Positions 8,766 through 17,465 of a stretch of 64,000 nt of DNA are shown in pieces. The DNA is from an uncultured Bacteroidales bacterium (lineage in GTDB: Bacteria > Bacteroidota > Bacteroidia > Bacteroidales > FEN-979). The translations under genes and the position numbers were made by a program. The stretch's first letter is position 1. The number at the start of each line of letters is the position of its first letter. The stretch spans positions 1-64,000 of the forward strand of contig CAJBYO010000025.1 of assembly GCA_903959905.1 (NCBI GenBank). Direction: 5' to 3'. A model generated the notes under the pieces. That model was not told the origin of the DNA, did no database searches, and saw only the letters and a program-made list of their open reading frames with translations.

Positions 8766-10709
8766 ATGATCAATATTACATTACCCGATAATTCGGTCCG
8801 CCAGTATCCTGAAGGGGTTACAGGCGTAGATATAGCCAAAAGCATCAGTGAAGGTCTTGCACGCAATGTACTTTCCATCCAGGTTAATGATGAAATATGG
8901 GATGCAACACGCTCAATTTCAGCTGATGCCAGGATAAAATTGCTCACCTGGAGCGACCCTGAGGGGAAGGCTACCATGTGGCACTCATCGGCACACCTGA
9001 TGGCTGAAGCCATCGAGATGCTCTATCCCGGGGTGAAATTTGGCATTGGCCCGGATATTGAAAATGGATTTTATTACGACATTGACTTCGGAAGCCATTC
9101 CATTTCTTCGGATGATTTTGTTAAAATTGAAAAGAAAATCCTTGAACTGGCGAAGGAAAAACAGAATTTCAACCGGAAGGTTGTTTCAAAAGCTGAAGCG
9201 ATCAGCTACTTCACCACCAAGGGAGATGAATATAAACTTGAGCTTATCGACGGCCTTGAAGATGGCCAGATCACGTTTTATGAGTCGGGGAAATTCACTG
9301 ACTTATGCCGCGGGCCGCATATTCCCGACACCAGTTTCATAAAGGCCATCAAGTTGCTCAACATTGCCGGTGCCTACTGGCGCGGTGATGAGAAACGCAA
9401 ACAGCTTACCCGGATTTACGGCATCACCTTCCCGAAACAAAAAGAACTGGACGATTTCCTGGTATTCCTTGAGGAGGCTAAAAAACGGGATCACCGCAAG
9501 CTTGGAAAAGAACTGGAACTTTTCGCTTTTTCTCAGAAAGTTGGTCTTGGATTGCCGCTGTGGCTGCCACGTGGCGCTGCATTGCGCGAAAGGCTTGAAA
9601 TGTTCCTGAAGAAAGTTCAGAAAAAGGCTGGTTACGAGCAGGTAATGTGTCCGCATATCGGAAATGTTGAACTCTACAAAACCTCAGGACATTACCAGAA
9701 ATACGGTGAAAGTTCCTTCAGGCCGATAACCACCCCGGTTGAAGGGGAGGAGTTCTTTCTTAAGCCCATGAATTGCCCGCACCATTGCGAAATATATAAA
9801 GTAAAACCACGGTCATACCGCGACCTGCCGGTCAGGCTGGCTGAATTTGGCACGGTATACCGTTATGAACAAAGCGGGGAATTGCACGGTTTGACCCGTG
9901 TGCGCGGGTTTACCCAGGATGACGCCCATATCTTTTGCACCCCCGACCAGGTGAAGGATGAATTTAAAGGGGTACTGGATATCGTCATGCTGATCTTTAA
10001 AGCGCTGGATTTCAAAGATTTTATCGTACAGATATCATTGCGTGACCCTGAAAATAAAGACAAATATATCGGTTCTGATGAAAACTGGGAAAAGGCAGAA
10101 CGTGCCATCCAGGAAGTTGCTGAAGAACGCGGGTTGAATACCGTCATTGAGCTTGGTGAAGCTGCATTTTACGGCCCCAAGATGGATTTCATGGTGAAAG
10201 ACGCCCTTGGAAGAAAATGGCAGCTTGGCACCATACAGGTGGATTATAATTTACCGGAAAGGTTTGAACTTGAGTATATTGGGAATGACAACCAGCGGCA
10301 TCGCCCGGTGATGATACACCGTGCACCCTTTGGTTCAATGGAACGGTTTGTTGCTGTTTTACTGGAACATACTGCCGGCAAATTCCCGTTGTGGCTTACA
10401 CCTGATCAAGCTATTGTATTGCCAATCAGTGAGAAATATCAGGAATATGCAAAAAAAGTTTTAAATTTGCTAAATAATTCCGAAATTCGCACCCTGATTG
10501 ACGACCGGAATGAAAAGGCGGGCAAGAAGATTCGTGATGCCGAGTTGATGAAAGTTCCCTTTATGCTTGTTGTAGGTGAACGTGAAGAGAGCGAAGGTAC
10601 TGTATCTGTTCGCAAACAGGGACACGGTGATCTGGGTCCCCGGAAAATTGAAGATTTCATCAAACTGGTTCAGGACGAGGTGAATGCCGAGCTCGGAATC
10701 ATTGGCTGA
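8766..10709 (+). CDS. thrS: Threonine--tRNA ligase
   Basis: Cytoplasmic class II aminoacyl-tRNA synthetase that charges tRNA-Thr. The 647-aa product has an N-terminal TGS domain (residues 1-62) and a tRNA-SAD editing domain with [10 protein letters not shown] (near 73-82). The catalytic core has the zinc-ligand region [11 protein letters not shown] (near 332) and motif 2 [17 protein letters not shown] (near 364). Motif 3 lies in the [11 protein letters not shown] stretch, and the C-terminal anticodon-binding domain covers about 545-647. The length is standard. It leads the widely conserved thrS-infC-rpmI-rplT operon; infC follows after 38 nt. Autoregulation by a tRNA-like leader, as in Escherichia coli, is not supported here because the leader is only about 20 nt. 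Confidence 0.97.
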   Translation: MINITLPDNSVRQYPEGVTGVDIAKSISEGLARNVLSIQVNDEIWDATRSISADARIKLLTWSDPEGKATMWHSSAHLMAEAIEMLYPGVKFGIGPDIENGFYYDIDFGSHSISSDDFVKIEKKILELAKEKQNFNRKVVSKAEAISYFTTKGDEYKLELIDGLEDGQITFYESGKFTDLCRGPHIPDTSFIKAIKLLNIAGAYWRGDEKRKQLTRIYGITFPKQKELDDFLVFLEEAKKRDHRKLGKELELFAFSQKVGLGLPLWLPRGAALRERLEMFLKKVQKKAGYEQVMCPHIGNVELYKTSGHYQKYGESSFRPITTPVEGEEFFLKPMNCPHHCEIYKVKPRSYRDLPVRLAEFGTVYRYEQSGELHGLTRVRGFTQDDAHIFCTPDQVKDEFKGVLDIVMLIFKALDFKDFIVQISLRDPENKDKYIGSDENWEKAERAIQEVAEERGLNTVIELGEAAFYGPKMDFMVKDALGRKWQLGTIQVDYNLPERFELEYIGNDNQRHRPVMIHRAPFGSMERFVAVLLEHTAGKFPLWLTPDQAIVLPISEKYQEYAKKVLNLLNNSEIRTLIDDRNEKAGKKIRDAELMKVPFMLVVGEREESEGTVSVRKQGHGDLGPRKIEDFIKLVQDEVNAELGIIG

Positions 10710-10734
10710 TATAACAGGATTATTCATTAATTAT

Positions 10735-10740
10735 AGGAGG
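10735..10740 (+). promoter_or_regulatory. Strong Shine-Dalgarno site of infC
   Basis: AGGAGG lies 7 nt before the ATA codon proposed as the infC start. A full SD is exceptional in this window, where nearly all genes lack one, and it helps to place the non-AUG start. Confidence 0.7.
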
Positions 10741-10747
10741 AATTACA

Positions 10748-11302
10748 ATAGCAACACCATTCAGCGGCCCGCGACGGTATCCGAAACCGGGAAAAAAAGA
10801 AGAACCTTATAACATCAACCAATGGATCAAAGCTCCGGTCGTACGTGTGGTTGGTGAGAATATTGAACCCGGCATTTACAACATTCGCGAAGCGTTGAAT
10901 ATTGCTGAAGGAAAAGGTCTTGACCTTGTTGAAATTTCACCCACTGCCAACCCTCCTGTGTGCAAGGTGATAGACTACAAGAAGTTCCTCTATGAGCTTA
11001 AAAAGAAGCAAAAAGAGATGAAGGCCAAAACGGCCAAAATTATTGTGAAGGAAATCAGGCTGGGTCCGAATACCGACGACCATGATTTCAATTTCAAACT
11101 GAATCACGCCCTCAAATTTTTAAAAGATGGCGCGAAAGTAAAAGTGGATGTTTTTTTCAAAGGGCGTTCCATCATATACAAAGAGCAGGGAGAACTGATC
11201 CTGTTGAAATTTGCGCAGTTGCTGGTAGAGGTCGGGAAAATTGAACAGATGCCCCGCCTGGAAGGCAAACGCATGATCATGATCATCACCCCGAAAAAAT
11301 AA
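10748..11302 (+). CDS. infC: Translation initiation factor IF-3 with a non-AUG start
   Basis: IF-3 binds the 30S subunit, prevents premature 50S joining and proofreads initiator tRNA and start codon. The IF3-N domain begins [22 protein letters not shown]. The linker and C domain follow with [20 protein letters not shown] and [14 protein letters not shown]. The N-terminal domain has no AUG or GTG start upstream of the conserved region, and a GTG at 10847 would remove about 33 conserved residues. The frame is open back past ATA at 10748 (ATA GCA ACA CCA), which sits 7 nt after a perfect AGGAGG. ATT at 10742 is the alternative but is too close to the SD. Rare AUU/AUA/AUC starts are the known basis of IF-3 autoregulation. 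The product would be 184 aa, close to family size. Confidence 0.88.
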   Translation: MATPFSGPRRYPKPGKKEEPYNINQWIKAPVVRVVGENIEPGIYNIREALNIAEGKGLDLVEISPTANPPVCKVIDYKKFLYELKKKQKEMKAKTAKIIVKEIRLGPNTDDHDFNFKLNHALKFLKDGAKVKVDVFFKGRSIIYKEQGELILLKFAQLLVEVGKIEQMPRLEGKRMIMIITPKK

Positions 11303-11316
11303 AGACGCACCGCGGT

Positions 11317-11441
11317 AGAGACGCACCGCAGTGCGTCTCCACACCGCAGAAGAGACGCACCGCAGTGCGTCTCCACACCGCAGAAGAGACGCACCGCAGT
11401 GCGTCTCCACACCGCAGAAGAGACGCACCGCAGTGCGTCTC
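11317..11441. repeat. Array of 34-bp palindromic repeats between infC and rpmI
   Basis: Three full 34-bp units start at 11317, 11351 and 11385, and a partial one starts at 11419. Each contains the perfect hairpin GAGACGCAC, loop CGCA, GTGCGTCTC, followed by the spacer CACACCGCAGA. A degenerate half copy is at 11303-11316, right after the infC stop. The array lies inside the translation operon, so it would be transcribed as four consecutive hairpins ahead of rpmI. It looks like an expanded REP-type element. Apparent minus-strand open frames here are by-products of the repeat. Confidence 0.85.
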
Positions 11442-11505
11442 AACAAAATAAAAACAATTATTACCTATATATATTAATATCTAATCATCAAAATCAATCA
11501 GTAAC

Positions 11506-11700
11506 ATGCCAAAAATGAAGACCAAATCCGGCGCCAAGAAAAGATTCGCTCTTACAGGTACCGGTAAAATCAAAAGGAAGCATGCTTACAAAAGCCACAT
11601 TCTGACTAAGAAAACCACCAAGAGGAAACGTAATCTGACGTATTCCACTACGGTTCACAAAGCAGATCAAGCCAATGTAAAGGAAATGCTCCAGGGTTAA
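11506..11700 (+). CDS. rpmI: 50S ribosomal protein bL35
   Basis: A 64-aa, strongly basic large-subunit ribosomal protein. The sequence begins [14 protein letters not shown], the L35 signature, and continues with [17 protein letters not shown] and a Lys/Arg-rich [10 protein letters not shown] core. Length matches bL35. It is the third gene of the thrS-infC-rpmI-rplT operon but is separated from infC by about 200 nt holding a 34-bp hairpin array and an AT-rich leader, so it may have its own promoter or RNA processing site. No SD precedes the ATG. Confidence 0.96.
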   Translation: MPKMKTKSGAKKRFALTGTGKIKRKHAYKSHILTKKTTKRKRNLTYSTTVHKADQANVKEMLQG

Positions 11701-11776
11701 TTATTCATTGTCTAACTTGTGTTTAGCTCCAAAAGATTCCCTGTCATGGGAACGCTAACGCAAAAAATCAGAAACT

Positions 11777-12124
11777 ATGCCAAGATCAGTTAATTCAGTC
11801 GCCTCGCGAGAGAGAAGGAAAAAAATCCTGAAACGGGCGAAAGGACAATTCGGAAGAAGAAAAAATGTCCTGACCGTTGCGAAAAATTCAGTAGAAAAAG
11901 GTTTGTGCTATGCCTACAGGGACCGCCGGACCAAGAAACGCAATTTCCGCTCACTGTGGATCACGCGTATCAATGCAGGAGTAAGACTGTATGGAATGTC
12001 ATATTCCGTATTCATCGGGAAACTTGCTGAGAAAAATATCACCCTCAACAGGAAAACACTGGCCGACCTGGCCATGAACAACCCGGAAGCGTTTAAAGCC
12101 GTAATTGATGTGCTTAACAGCTAA
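11777..12124 (+). CDS. rplT: 50S ribosomal protein bL20
   Basis: A 115-aa basic protein that binds 23S rRNA early in large-subunit assembly. It shows the L20 pattern [20 protein letters not shown] and, further on, the [15 protein letters not shown] region and SYSVFIGKL. The length is normal. In other bacteria L20 represses rpmI-rplT by binding a leader RNA. The 76-nt rpmI-rplT spacer here has a small hairpin (TTCCC/GGGAA at about 11737-11752), but I cannot show that it mimics the 23S site. A terminator follows 21 nt after the stop. Confidence 0.96.
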   Translation: MPRSVNSVASRERRKKILKRAKGQFGRRKNVLTVAKNSVEKGLCYAYRDRRTKKRNFRSLWITRINAGVRLYGMSYSVFIGKLAEKNITLNRKTLADLAMNNPEAFKAVIDVLNS

Positions 12125-12145
12125 CGTTGTTGAGATACAATATAG

Positions 12146-12178
12146 AAAGCCGCTCAGGGAAACCGGAACGGCTTTTTT
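12146..12178. terminator. Terminator after rplT
   Basis: AAAGCCG (12146-12152) pairs with CGGCTTT (12169-12175), followed by TTTT. It ends the ribosomal operon and overlaps the last codon of the convergent redoxin gene. Confidence 0.8.
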
Positions 12179-13602
12179 TATTGCTTGCGGGACCGGACTT
12201 TGATGTAATTTTCAATGAATGTGCTTATCTTCTCAGCCGGAAGCCGCTTGGCGACGATCTCTTTTTTATCGTTGAGAATATATATGACAGGGGTGGAGAT
12301 GATATCGTATTGCTCATGGTAGTCGCCGGTGAGGGTGCGCGGACCGTTCACATTGATCCAGTTCATTTTCCGCTTGTTGATAGAACGCTTCATTTTAACC
12401 ATGGATGTATCTGCGCATACAGCAAAAATCTCCAGCTTGTATTTTTCCTTATTCTGATCATAAAACTCTTTAATGACAGGGATTTCCTTTTCACAGTGAC
12501 CGCATTCCGGATCCCAGAAGAGTAAAATCAGAAAACCTGCATCGATACTGTGCATGGAGACCAGGTTAAAATTCGTATCCTGCATGATCATGTTAGGGGC
12601 GACCTGGCCAATCAGCAGGGGGCGGATCTTGTTGGCCTTTTTAATGATGTTCTCGTTCACCGTTTTGGAAATCCAGGTAGTTTGCCCACTTATGTAATAT
12701 GTGTCAACCAGGTGGATGAAAACCTTGTCAAATCCCATGAATTCAGGGTTTTCATAACGGTAGGTTGAAAACCAGATCATATATTTGAACATCTCCTGGT
12801 TGGGCCTTGATTTTTCAATCAGGTTGTCCACTTCCCGGATCACACTGTCGGGATTCTGCACAACCATGGTTTCAAAGTATTTCTTTAGTTTATTATGGAA
12901 CACCGGTGTCCTTAACAACCGGTCATCCGTGAAATTTGTGCCGTCCCAGTAATGAGCCTTATAGTATTTATAGGCAAACGATGAATCCGGCTTCCCGTTT
13001 GCCAGTTTCGGGATCTCAGGAACCTCCGGCTCTCTCATGGCATTGATCAGGAAAGCGGTAAAAGAATCCGGGTACTTGTCTGCGATTCCGAGTTTAAAGG
13101 CAATCAGTTCTTTATTCAGTGCATTTACTTTATCCCCGTAGATTTTCAAACTGTCTTTCTGATTACCCGCATTTTTAGCCGCTTTTTCAATCTCCTGGAT
13201 CTGATTGTATTTTTCACGGTTATAACCAAGGTATTTGTAGAAAAGCTCATTTTCGGGCGAGTCTTTTATGACCATCCTGTTGGCCGGATCTGCCTTGGTG
13301 GTTTCCATGGAGAACTTATAGTCATTGTTAACCACAAAGTCAAAATAAATTTTATCGGTGATAGCCAGCACATAAAGCCCTTTTGGCAGATCGGCAGGGG
13401 CTTTGAACACACAGCGGCCGGATCCGTCAACCTTCAGGGTGTCTCTTATATAGGTACCACTGCTGTAATAGTAGGCGACCAGGCAGGTTGTATCTTTTAA
13501 TCCGTTGATTTTGAATTTTACAGTATAACCAGTTTGCGCTGCAGCCATAAAAGTGATGGCAGAGAATAAAATGAACAGTAGGGCTGGTTTAAATTTTACC
13601 AT
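12178..13602 (-). CDS. Periplasmic TlpA-like thioredoxin-family protein (DUF5106 type)
   Basis: Exported 474-aa thiol-redox protein. Residues 1-22 are a signal peptide (KPALLFILFSAITFMAAA, then Q). An N-terminal beta-rich DUF4369-like region (about 25-120) and a helical DUF5106-like middle (about 125-320) precede a C-terminal TlpA/AhpC-type thioredoxin fold. That fold has the redox motif DPECGHCEKEIP near residue 370 and the cis-Pro loop IISTPVIYIL near 440. In Bacteroidota such proteins reduce periplasmic disulfides, for example in cytochrome maturation or stress; the substrate is unknown. It lies 14 nt after the DUF4301 gene and is probably co-transcribed with it. The stop codon lies inside the rplT terminator. 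Confidence 0.85.
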   Translation of the reverse strand: MVKFKPALLFILFSAITFMAAAQTGYTVKFKINGLKDTTCLVAYYYSSGTYIRDTLKVDGSGRCVFKAPADLPKGLYVLAITDKIYFDFVVNNDYKFSMETTKADPANRMVIKDSPENELFYKYLGYNREKYNQIQEIEKAAKNAGNQKDSLKIYGDKVNALNKELIAFKLGIADKYPDSFTAFLINAMREPEVPEIPKLANGKPDSSFAYKYYKAHYWDGTNFTDDRLLRTPVFHNKLKKYFETMVVQNPDSVIREVDNLIEKSRPNQEMFKYMIWFSTYRYENPEFMGFDKVFIHLVDTYYISGQTTWISKTVNENIIKKANKIRPLLIGQVAPNMIMQDTNFNLVSMHSIDAGFLILLFWDPECGHCEKEIPVIKEFYDQNKEKYKLEIFAVCADTSMVKMKRSINKRKMNWINVNGPRTLTGDYHEQYDIISTPVIYILNDKKEIVAKRLPAEKISTFIENYIKVRSRKQ

Positions 13603-13616
13603 GGTTAATCTTGTAG

Positions 13617-15176
13617 TTATATGGTTTCAGAAAGATGTTCAGTCCGTAACAGGTCGTTAACTGTTTTTACCGGGTTGAAAGTGATGATCGGCACTTCCAC
13701 AAATACAGTGATCCATTTTGCCATGGCCCCGTTCCACAGCCCGGGAAGTTCCTGTGCTTTCAGTGTGGTTCCTCCGCTTGATTTCAGGGAGATGAAACCT
13801 GTATTTTCATCAACAAATTCCCGGAGGTCAAACGCAGAACCGTCGTAGTTTCGTGTACTGCAAACCAGGTCAACCGGGTTAAAATGAGTGGAATGCTCCG
13901 CATTCTCTTTCTGGGCAGGGTTATGCATGTCAATCTGCGACGATTCGACGATCTGAAGCGACAATTTTCCGTCATCGCCCCTGACCCAGAATGGACCGCC
14001 TCCGGGCTCCCCTTCATTTTTCACCATCCCACAAATACGGATTGGTCGGTTGAGGCAATCAATTAGGCATGCAACCTGGCTGGAGGGCTTTTGGTTATTA
14101 AAATCCGATGGCAGGTCAAGGAATAACTTTTTCCTGGCAAAATCAGCTATTTCCTGGATGTTATTTTCGATGTCGGTGCTTTTCCTCAACAGTTTAAGGT
14201 ATTTCTCAATCTGCCCGCGGAGGAAGAGGAGGTACCCTCCCAGCAGTTTTTTATACTCAATGGTTGTGCCCTTGAGATGATCTGGTACAATGTTGTCGAT
14301 GTTCTTAATGAAAACCAGGTCGGCATCCGCTTCGTTCAGGTTTTCCAGCAGTGCCCCATGGCCTCCGGGCCTGAAAAGCAGGGTTCCGTCGGGGTTGCGC
14401 ATAGGTTGATTCATTTCATCAACAGCAATGGTATCAGTAGATGGTTTCTGGATTGAAAAGGAGATATCAAACTGAACGCCAAAGGCATTTTCATACTTTT
14501 CCCTGACCCGGGCAAACAATTGGGTGAATTTAGCCTGGTGCTCCGGAGAAATGGTGAAATGGATCCTGGCAATGTTGGTTGCGTCCCTGGCGTAGGCAGC
14601 AGCTTCAACAAGGTGTTCTTCAGCAGCGGTGCGGGAACCGTCAGCATAGCGGTGAAACTTTAGCAATGCCTTGGGTAAATTCGCATAGTTGAGGCCATTT
14701 TCTGCAAGAATGTGGTCAATGATCACATTAAATTCCTTGTTTGTAAGACATTTTTCAAGATGATGCCCTGAAGCCGACGTCAAATCCGAAAGGTCCTTGA
14801 AAAACGCGATTTTTTCAATATGTGTGATAAAATAGTGAATAGAATTAAAATCCTGTTTGTTTAAGAATAAAGCATCTCCGTGAGCACCAGGCGCGTATTT
14901 CTCCCTGAATTCAAAGAGATGTTTGAACATCCGGCTTGCCGCTCCGGAAGCAGGAACGAATTTCACTATTGTTTTCCCGGTGGTATTTTGATCATAAAAC
15001 GACTGGTAAAATTTCATCTCATCATTGTCAAACCGGATGATCCCGTCGCCGGCGGTGGCCGGCCGCTCGAGCCTGACATAAGGGAAACCGGTGATAAAAT
15101 GCCGTATCTGTTTTTCAATTACTTGTAAATCAGTTCCTTTTGCGCTAATTTGGTCAATATCACGTGTGCTGAACAT
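13617..15176 (-). CDS. DUF4301 family protein
   Basis: A 519-aa cytosolic protein of the Bacteroidota DUF4301 family, with no proven function. Family marks are the N-terminal FSTRDIDQISAKG, the glycine/serine loop VKFVPASGAASRMFKHL near residue 80, and LFRPGGHGALLENLNE in the middle. The loop resembles nucleotide- or phosphate-binding loops of nucleotidyltransferases, which is only an inference. No signal peptide is present. I use ATG 15176, which matches the family N-terminus; an upstream in-frame ATG at 15290 would cross the divergent promoter region. It precedes the redoxin gene by 14 nt and is divergent from the secreted subtilisin. Confidence 0.85.
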   Translation of the reverse strand: MFSTRDIDQISAKGTDLQVIEKQIRHFITGFPYVRLERPATAGDGIIRFDNDEMKFYQSFYDQNTTGKTIVKFVPASGAASRMFKHLFEFREKYAPGAHGDALFLNKQDFNSIHYFITHIEKIAFFKDLSDLTSASGHHLEKCLTNKEFNVIIDHILAENGLNYANLPKALLKFHRYADGSRTAAEEHLVEAAAYARDATNIARIHFTISPEHQAKFTQLFARVREKYENAFGVQFDISFSIQKPSTDTIAVDEMNQPMRNPDGTLLFRPGGHGALLENLNEADADLVFIKNIDNIVPDHLKGTTIEYKKLLGGYLLFLRGQIEKYLKLLRKSTDIENNIQEIADFARKKLFLDLPSDFNNQKPSSQVACLIDCLNRPIRICGMVKNEGEPGGGPFWVRGDDGKLSLQIVESSQIDMHNPAQKENAEHSTHFNPVDLVCSTRNYDGSAFDLREFVDENTGFISLKSSGGTTLKAQELPGLWNGAMAKWITVFVEVPIITFNPVKTVNDLLRTEHLSETI

Positions 15177-15202
15177 AATGCTATTATTTGTACTTTTAAA
15201 AG

Positions 15203-15210
15203 CAAATTTA
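15203..15210 (-). promoter_or_regulatory. -7 box of the DUF4301-redoxin pair
   Basis: The minus strand reads TAAATTTG followed by C, a TAnnTTTG match 26 nt upstream of the ATG at 15176. It sits only 8 nt before the divergent subtilisin start codon. Confidence 0.55.
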
Positions 15211-15218
15211 CCACAAAA

Positions 15219-16907
15219 ATGAAAATCATAACCATTATTCTTATCCTGGCATGTCTGCATATTCATGGATGGTCGCAGGTTGCACCTCAAAAGTACTTTG
15301 TTGAGTTCATCGACAAAAAAGATTCCCCCTATGCAATTAACCGTCCAAACGAATTTTTATCCCAGCGGGCCATTGAACGCAGACAACGGCAAGGGATCCC
15401 GGTTGTAGCCAATGACATCCCGGTCAACCAGGGTTATGTAAACCGGGTGAGGGAGTATGGTGTTGAGGTACTGACCCGGTCAAAATGGTTCAACGGCATT
15501 ACAATTTACACCCTGAATTCAATGGTAATTGACTCAATTTTACGATTACCATTTGTAAAGCGGGTGTTAAAGAGTGACAATGATAATTTTATAAATGACT
15601 TAAATTCAGTTAATAAATTCACTTTAGAAGAAGTATCACTTAAGGTATTGAATACTGGTTCTGATCTTACCCCCAATCGTTACAACAGTAATTCAGGATA
15701 TAACTACGGACCCTCATACAACCAGATCCACATGCTGAAAGGTGACAGCCTTCATAAACTCGGCTACCGGGGTGAAGGAATGATCATTGCTGTATTGGAT
15801 GCCGGTTTTCTGAATGCGGATACACTGTCGGCATTTGATAGCTTAAGAGCTAATAATCAAATTCTTGGAACAAGAGATTTTGTCAAGCCGGGAAACAATG
15901 TGTACCATGAATATGAACATGGCATGGAAGTGCTTTCGTGCATGGGCGGCAACCTCCCGGGTAAGTTGGTCGGAACTGCACCAAAGGCTTCCTACTGGCT
16001 GCTTCGGTCAGAAGATTTTAATTCTGAGTTCCTGATTGAGGAATACAACTGGGTATCAGCCGCGGAATTTGCTGACAGTGCGGGAGTTGACATAATCAAT
16101 TCATCACTTGGTTATACGCGGTTTGATGATCCTGTACTTAATCATACCTGCCAGGATATGAACGGCAATACCACACCGGTCACAAAAGGTGCAAACCTGG
16201 CGGCCAGCAAAGGAATACTGGTTGTCAACAGTGCCGGAAACTCGGGCACATCAGACTGGCATTGCGTGAGTGCCCCGGCAGATGCCTTCAGCGTGCTGTC
16301 AGTGGCTGCAGTTGACAGCAATGGCATCCGTGCTCCATTTAGTTCGCTGGGGGAGGCTACGCTGCGAATAAAGCCCAATGTGGCCTCCATGGGGAAAGGA
16401 GCCGTTGTGGCTTCAACTATTGGCTCCGTGATGTATAATAACGGCACCTCGTTCTCTTCACCGATCATGGCCGGGCTGGCAGCATGCTTATGGCAGGCAG
16501 CACCTTCCTGGGATAATTTTACACTCATCCGGGCCATTGAACTGAGCAGCAACCAGGTATCTCATCCTGATTCGCTGCTCGGATTCGGGATTCCTGATTT
16601 TATCCGGGCACTTCAGCATGCAGGTGTGTGTGTTGAAAAACAGACCGGATCAGTTAAGTGCTTTCCTAATCCATTCAACGAAAGGTTATCGGTGAGAATA
16701 CCGGCACACATTTCTGAGGAGTATGAAGTAGTTCTGCTCAATACCCTGGGTATGAATATTCTTACCAGTCATTTTACTGCCGACAGGGAAGGGGAGAATG
16801 AATTCTTTATTGATGATCCCGGGGTACTGCCAAACGGTACCTATATGCTCAGGGTTTCCGGCACAGACTTTCAGGCAACTGCAAAGGTTGTTAAGACAGG
16901 CCACTAA
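15219..16907 (+). CDS. T9SS-secreted subtilisin-like serine protease (S8)
   Basis: Secreted endopeptidase of 562 aa. It has a signal peptide (MKIITIILILACLHIHGWS), then a pro-region with YFVEFIDKKDSPY and FLSQRAIERRQRQGIPV, typical of Bacteroidota S8 proteases. The catalytic triad is visible: Asp in AVLDAGFLN (near 192), His in YEYEHGMEVLSCM (near 233) and Ser in NGTSFSSPIMAG (near 411), with the oxyanion Asn region VNSAGNSG between. The last 80 residues are a Por/T9SS sorting domain (CFPNPFNERLSV ... LPNGTYMLRVSG). It is therefore predicted to be exported by T9SS. Start ATG 15219 is set by the signal peptide. It is divergent from DUF4301. Confidence 0.93.
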   Translation: MKIITIILILACLHIHGWSQVAPQKYFVEFIDKKDSPYAINRPNEFLSQRAIERRQRQGIPVVANDIPVNQGYVNRVREYGVEVLTRSKWFNGITIYTLNSMVIDSILRLPFVKRVLKSDNDNFINDLNSVNKFTLEEVSLKVLNTGSDLTPNRYNSNSGYNYGPSYNQIHMLKGDSLHKLGYRGEGMIIAVLDAGFLNADTLSAFDSLRANNQILGTRDFVKPGNNVYHEYEHGMEVLSCMGGNLPGKLVGTAPKASYWLLRSEDFNSEFLIEEYNWVSAAEFADSAGVDIINSSLGYTRFDDPVLNHTCQDMNGNTTPVTKGANLAASKGILVVNSAGNSGTSDWHCVSAPADAFSVLSVAAVDSNGIRAPFSSLGEATLRIKPNVASMGKGAVVASTIGSVMYNNGTSFSSPIMAGLAACLWQAAPSWDNFTLIRAIELSSNQVSHPDSLLGFGIPDFIRALQHAGVCVEKQTGSVKCFPNPFNERLSVRIPAHISEEYEVVLLNTLGMNILTSHFTADREGENEFFIDDPGVLPNGTYMLRVSGTDFQATAKVVKTGH

Positions 16908-16914
16908 GGAAAAT

Positions 16915-16950
16915 CACAGTTTACAATTGTAATTACAATTGTAAACTGTG
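16915..16950. promoter_or_regulatory. 36-bp perfect palindrome containing two tandem TTACAATTGTAA sites
   Basis: Two back-to-back copies of the 12-bp palindrome TTACAATTGTAA (16921-16932 and 16933-16944) are flanked by CACAGT and ACTGTG, so the full 36 bp is self-complementary. It starts 8 nt after the subtilisin stop and could be a regulator-binding site, a terminator-like cruciform, or both. Confidence 0.6.
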
Positions 16951-17301
16951 AAGTGATCTCCCCTGTTTCTTTATAATCTGTATATAATCAGCATATTGAA
17001 TTATATCGATGCACAATGTCAATATGCGGCCATCTCGCTACAGGCTCAAGCCCCATGTCGTATCCCTTCACTTTGTTGCAGCCTCGCAACCTTCCTGTGA
17101 TTTGAAGCAAGGAATCGCACACCCTTTGGTTATATATTGTATATTAGAGAATTAATGACAAGGCAGGAGCGCTGCCTTTAACACCTGGGTCCTGTTGCAC
17201 TATGCCTGGTTTAAATCGGATAACACCTTTTTTATGTAAAATATGAGATTAGTAAACTAAAATGGATTATTCGAATACATTAGCGGCGGTATACAAATGT
17301 A

Positions 17302-17317
17302 AATTACAATTGTAATT
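17302..17317. promoter_or_regulatory. TTACAATTGTAA palindrome, third copy
   Basis: AATTACAATTGTAATT is a perfect 16-bp palindrome with the same 12-bp core as the double site at 16921-16944. It lies 149 nt upstream of the XRE regulator gene. Confidence 0.6.
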
Positions 17318-17428
17318 CGAATAGCCGGATAATTAATACTTATATATATTTATGAAAAACAGATAATTATAGTTATTATATAAAGTAATAATTCTTGATT
17401 GCAATTCTTTTGTGGAAATTTCATGAAG

Positions 17429-17453
17429 TTACAATTCTTCATTACATTTGTAA
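17429..17453. promoter_or_regulatory. Putative operator overlapping the -7 box of the XRE gene
   Basis: A half site TTACAATT (17429-17436) is followed by TTACATTTGTAA (17442-17453), one mismatch from the 12-bp palindrome. The latter contains TACATTTG (17443-17450), a TAnnTTTG -7 box, 15 nt before the XRE start. A factor bound here would block the promoter, fitting negative autoregulation. Confidence 0.55.
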
Positions 17454-17465
17454 GAAAATCAGGAA

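Larger units (their letters stand above)
16908..17465. other. 558-bp gene-free spacer with palindromes and hairpins
   Basis: No convincing open frame is present on either strand. The spacer holds several TTACAATTGTAA-type palindromes (listed separately). It also has a GTTGC/GCAAC hairpin at 17075-17090 and an AAGGCAG/CTGCCTT hairpin at 17160-17178. The middle part (about 17010-17220) is richer in G+C than its flanks and could encode a structured RNA or be a decayed element. I could not match it to a known RNA family. Confidence 0.5.

Noticed and set aside
10847..10849. GTG at 10847 as the infC start
   Set aside because: It would delete about 33 residues including the conserved IF3-N start ([14 protein letters not shown]), and has no SD, whereas ATA 10748 has AGGAGG at 7 nt.
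11104..11446. Two overlapping minus-strand open frames after infC
   Set aside because: They are made by the 34-bp repeat array and give repetitive, low-complexity products opposite to infC; not real genes.
16908..17465. tRNA or tmRNA in the 558-bp spacer
   Set aside because: No T-loop GTTCRANYC-type segment with matching acceptor stem was found, and no tmRNA tag frame is evident.
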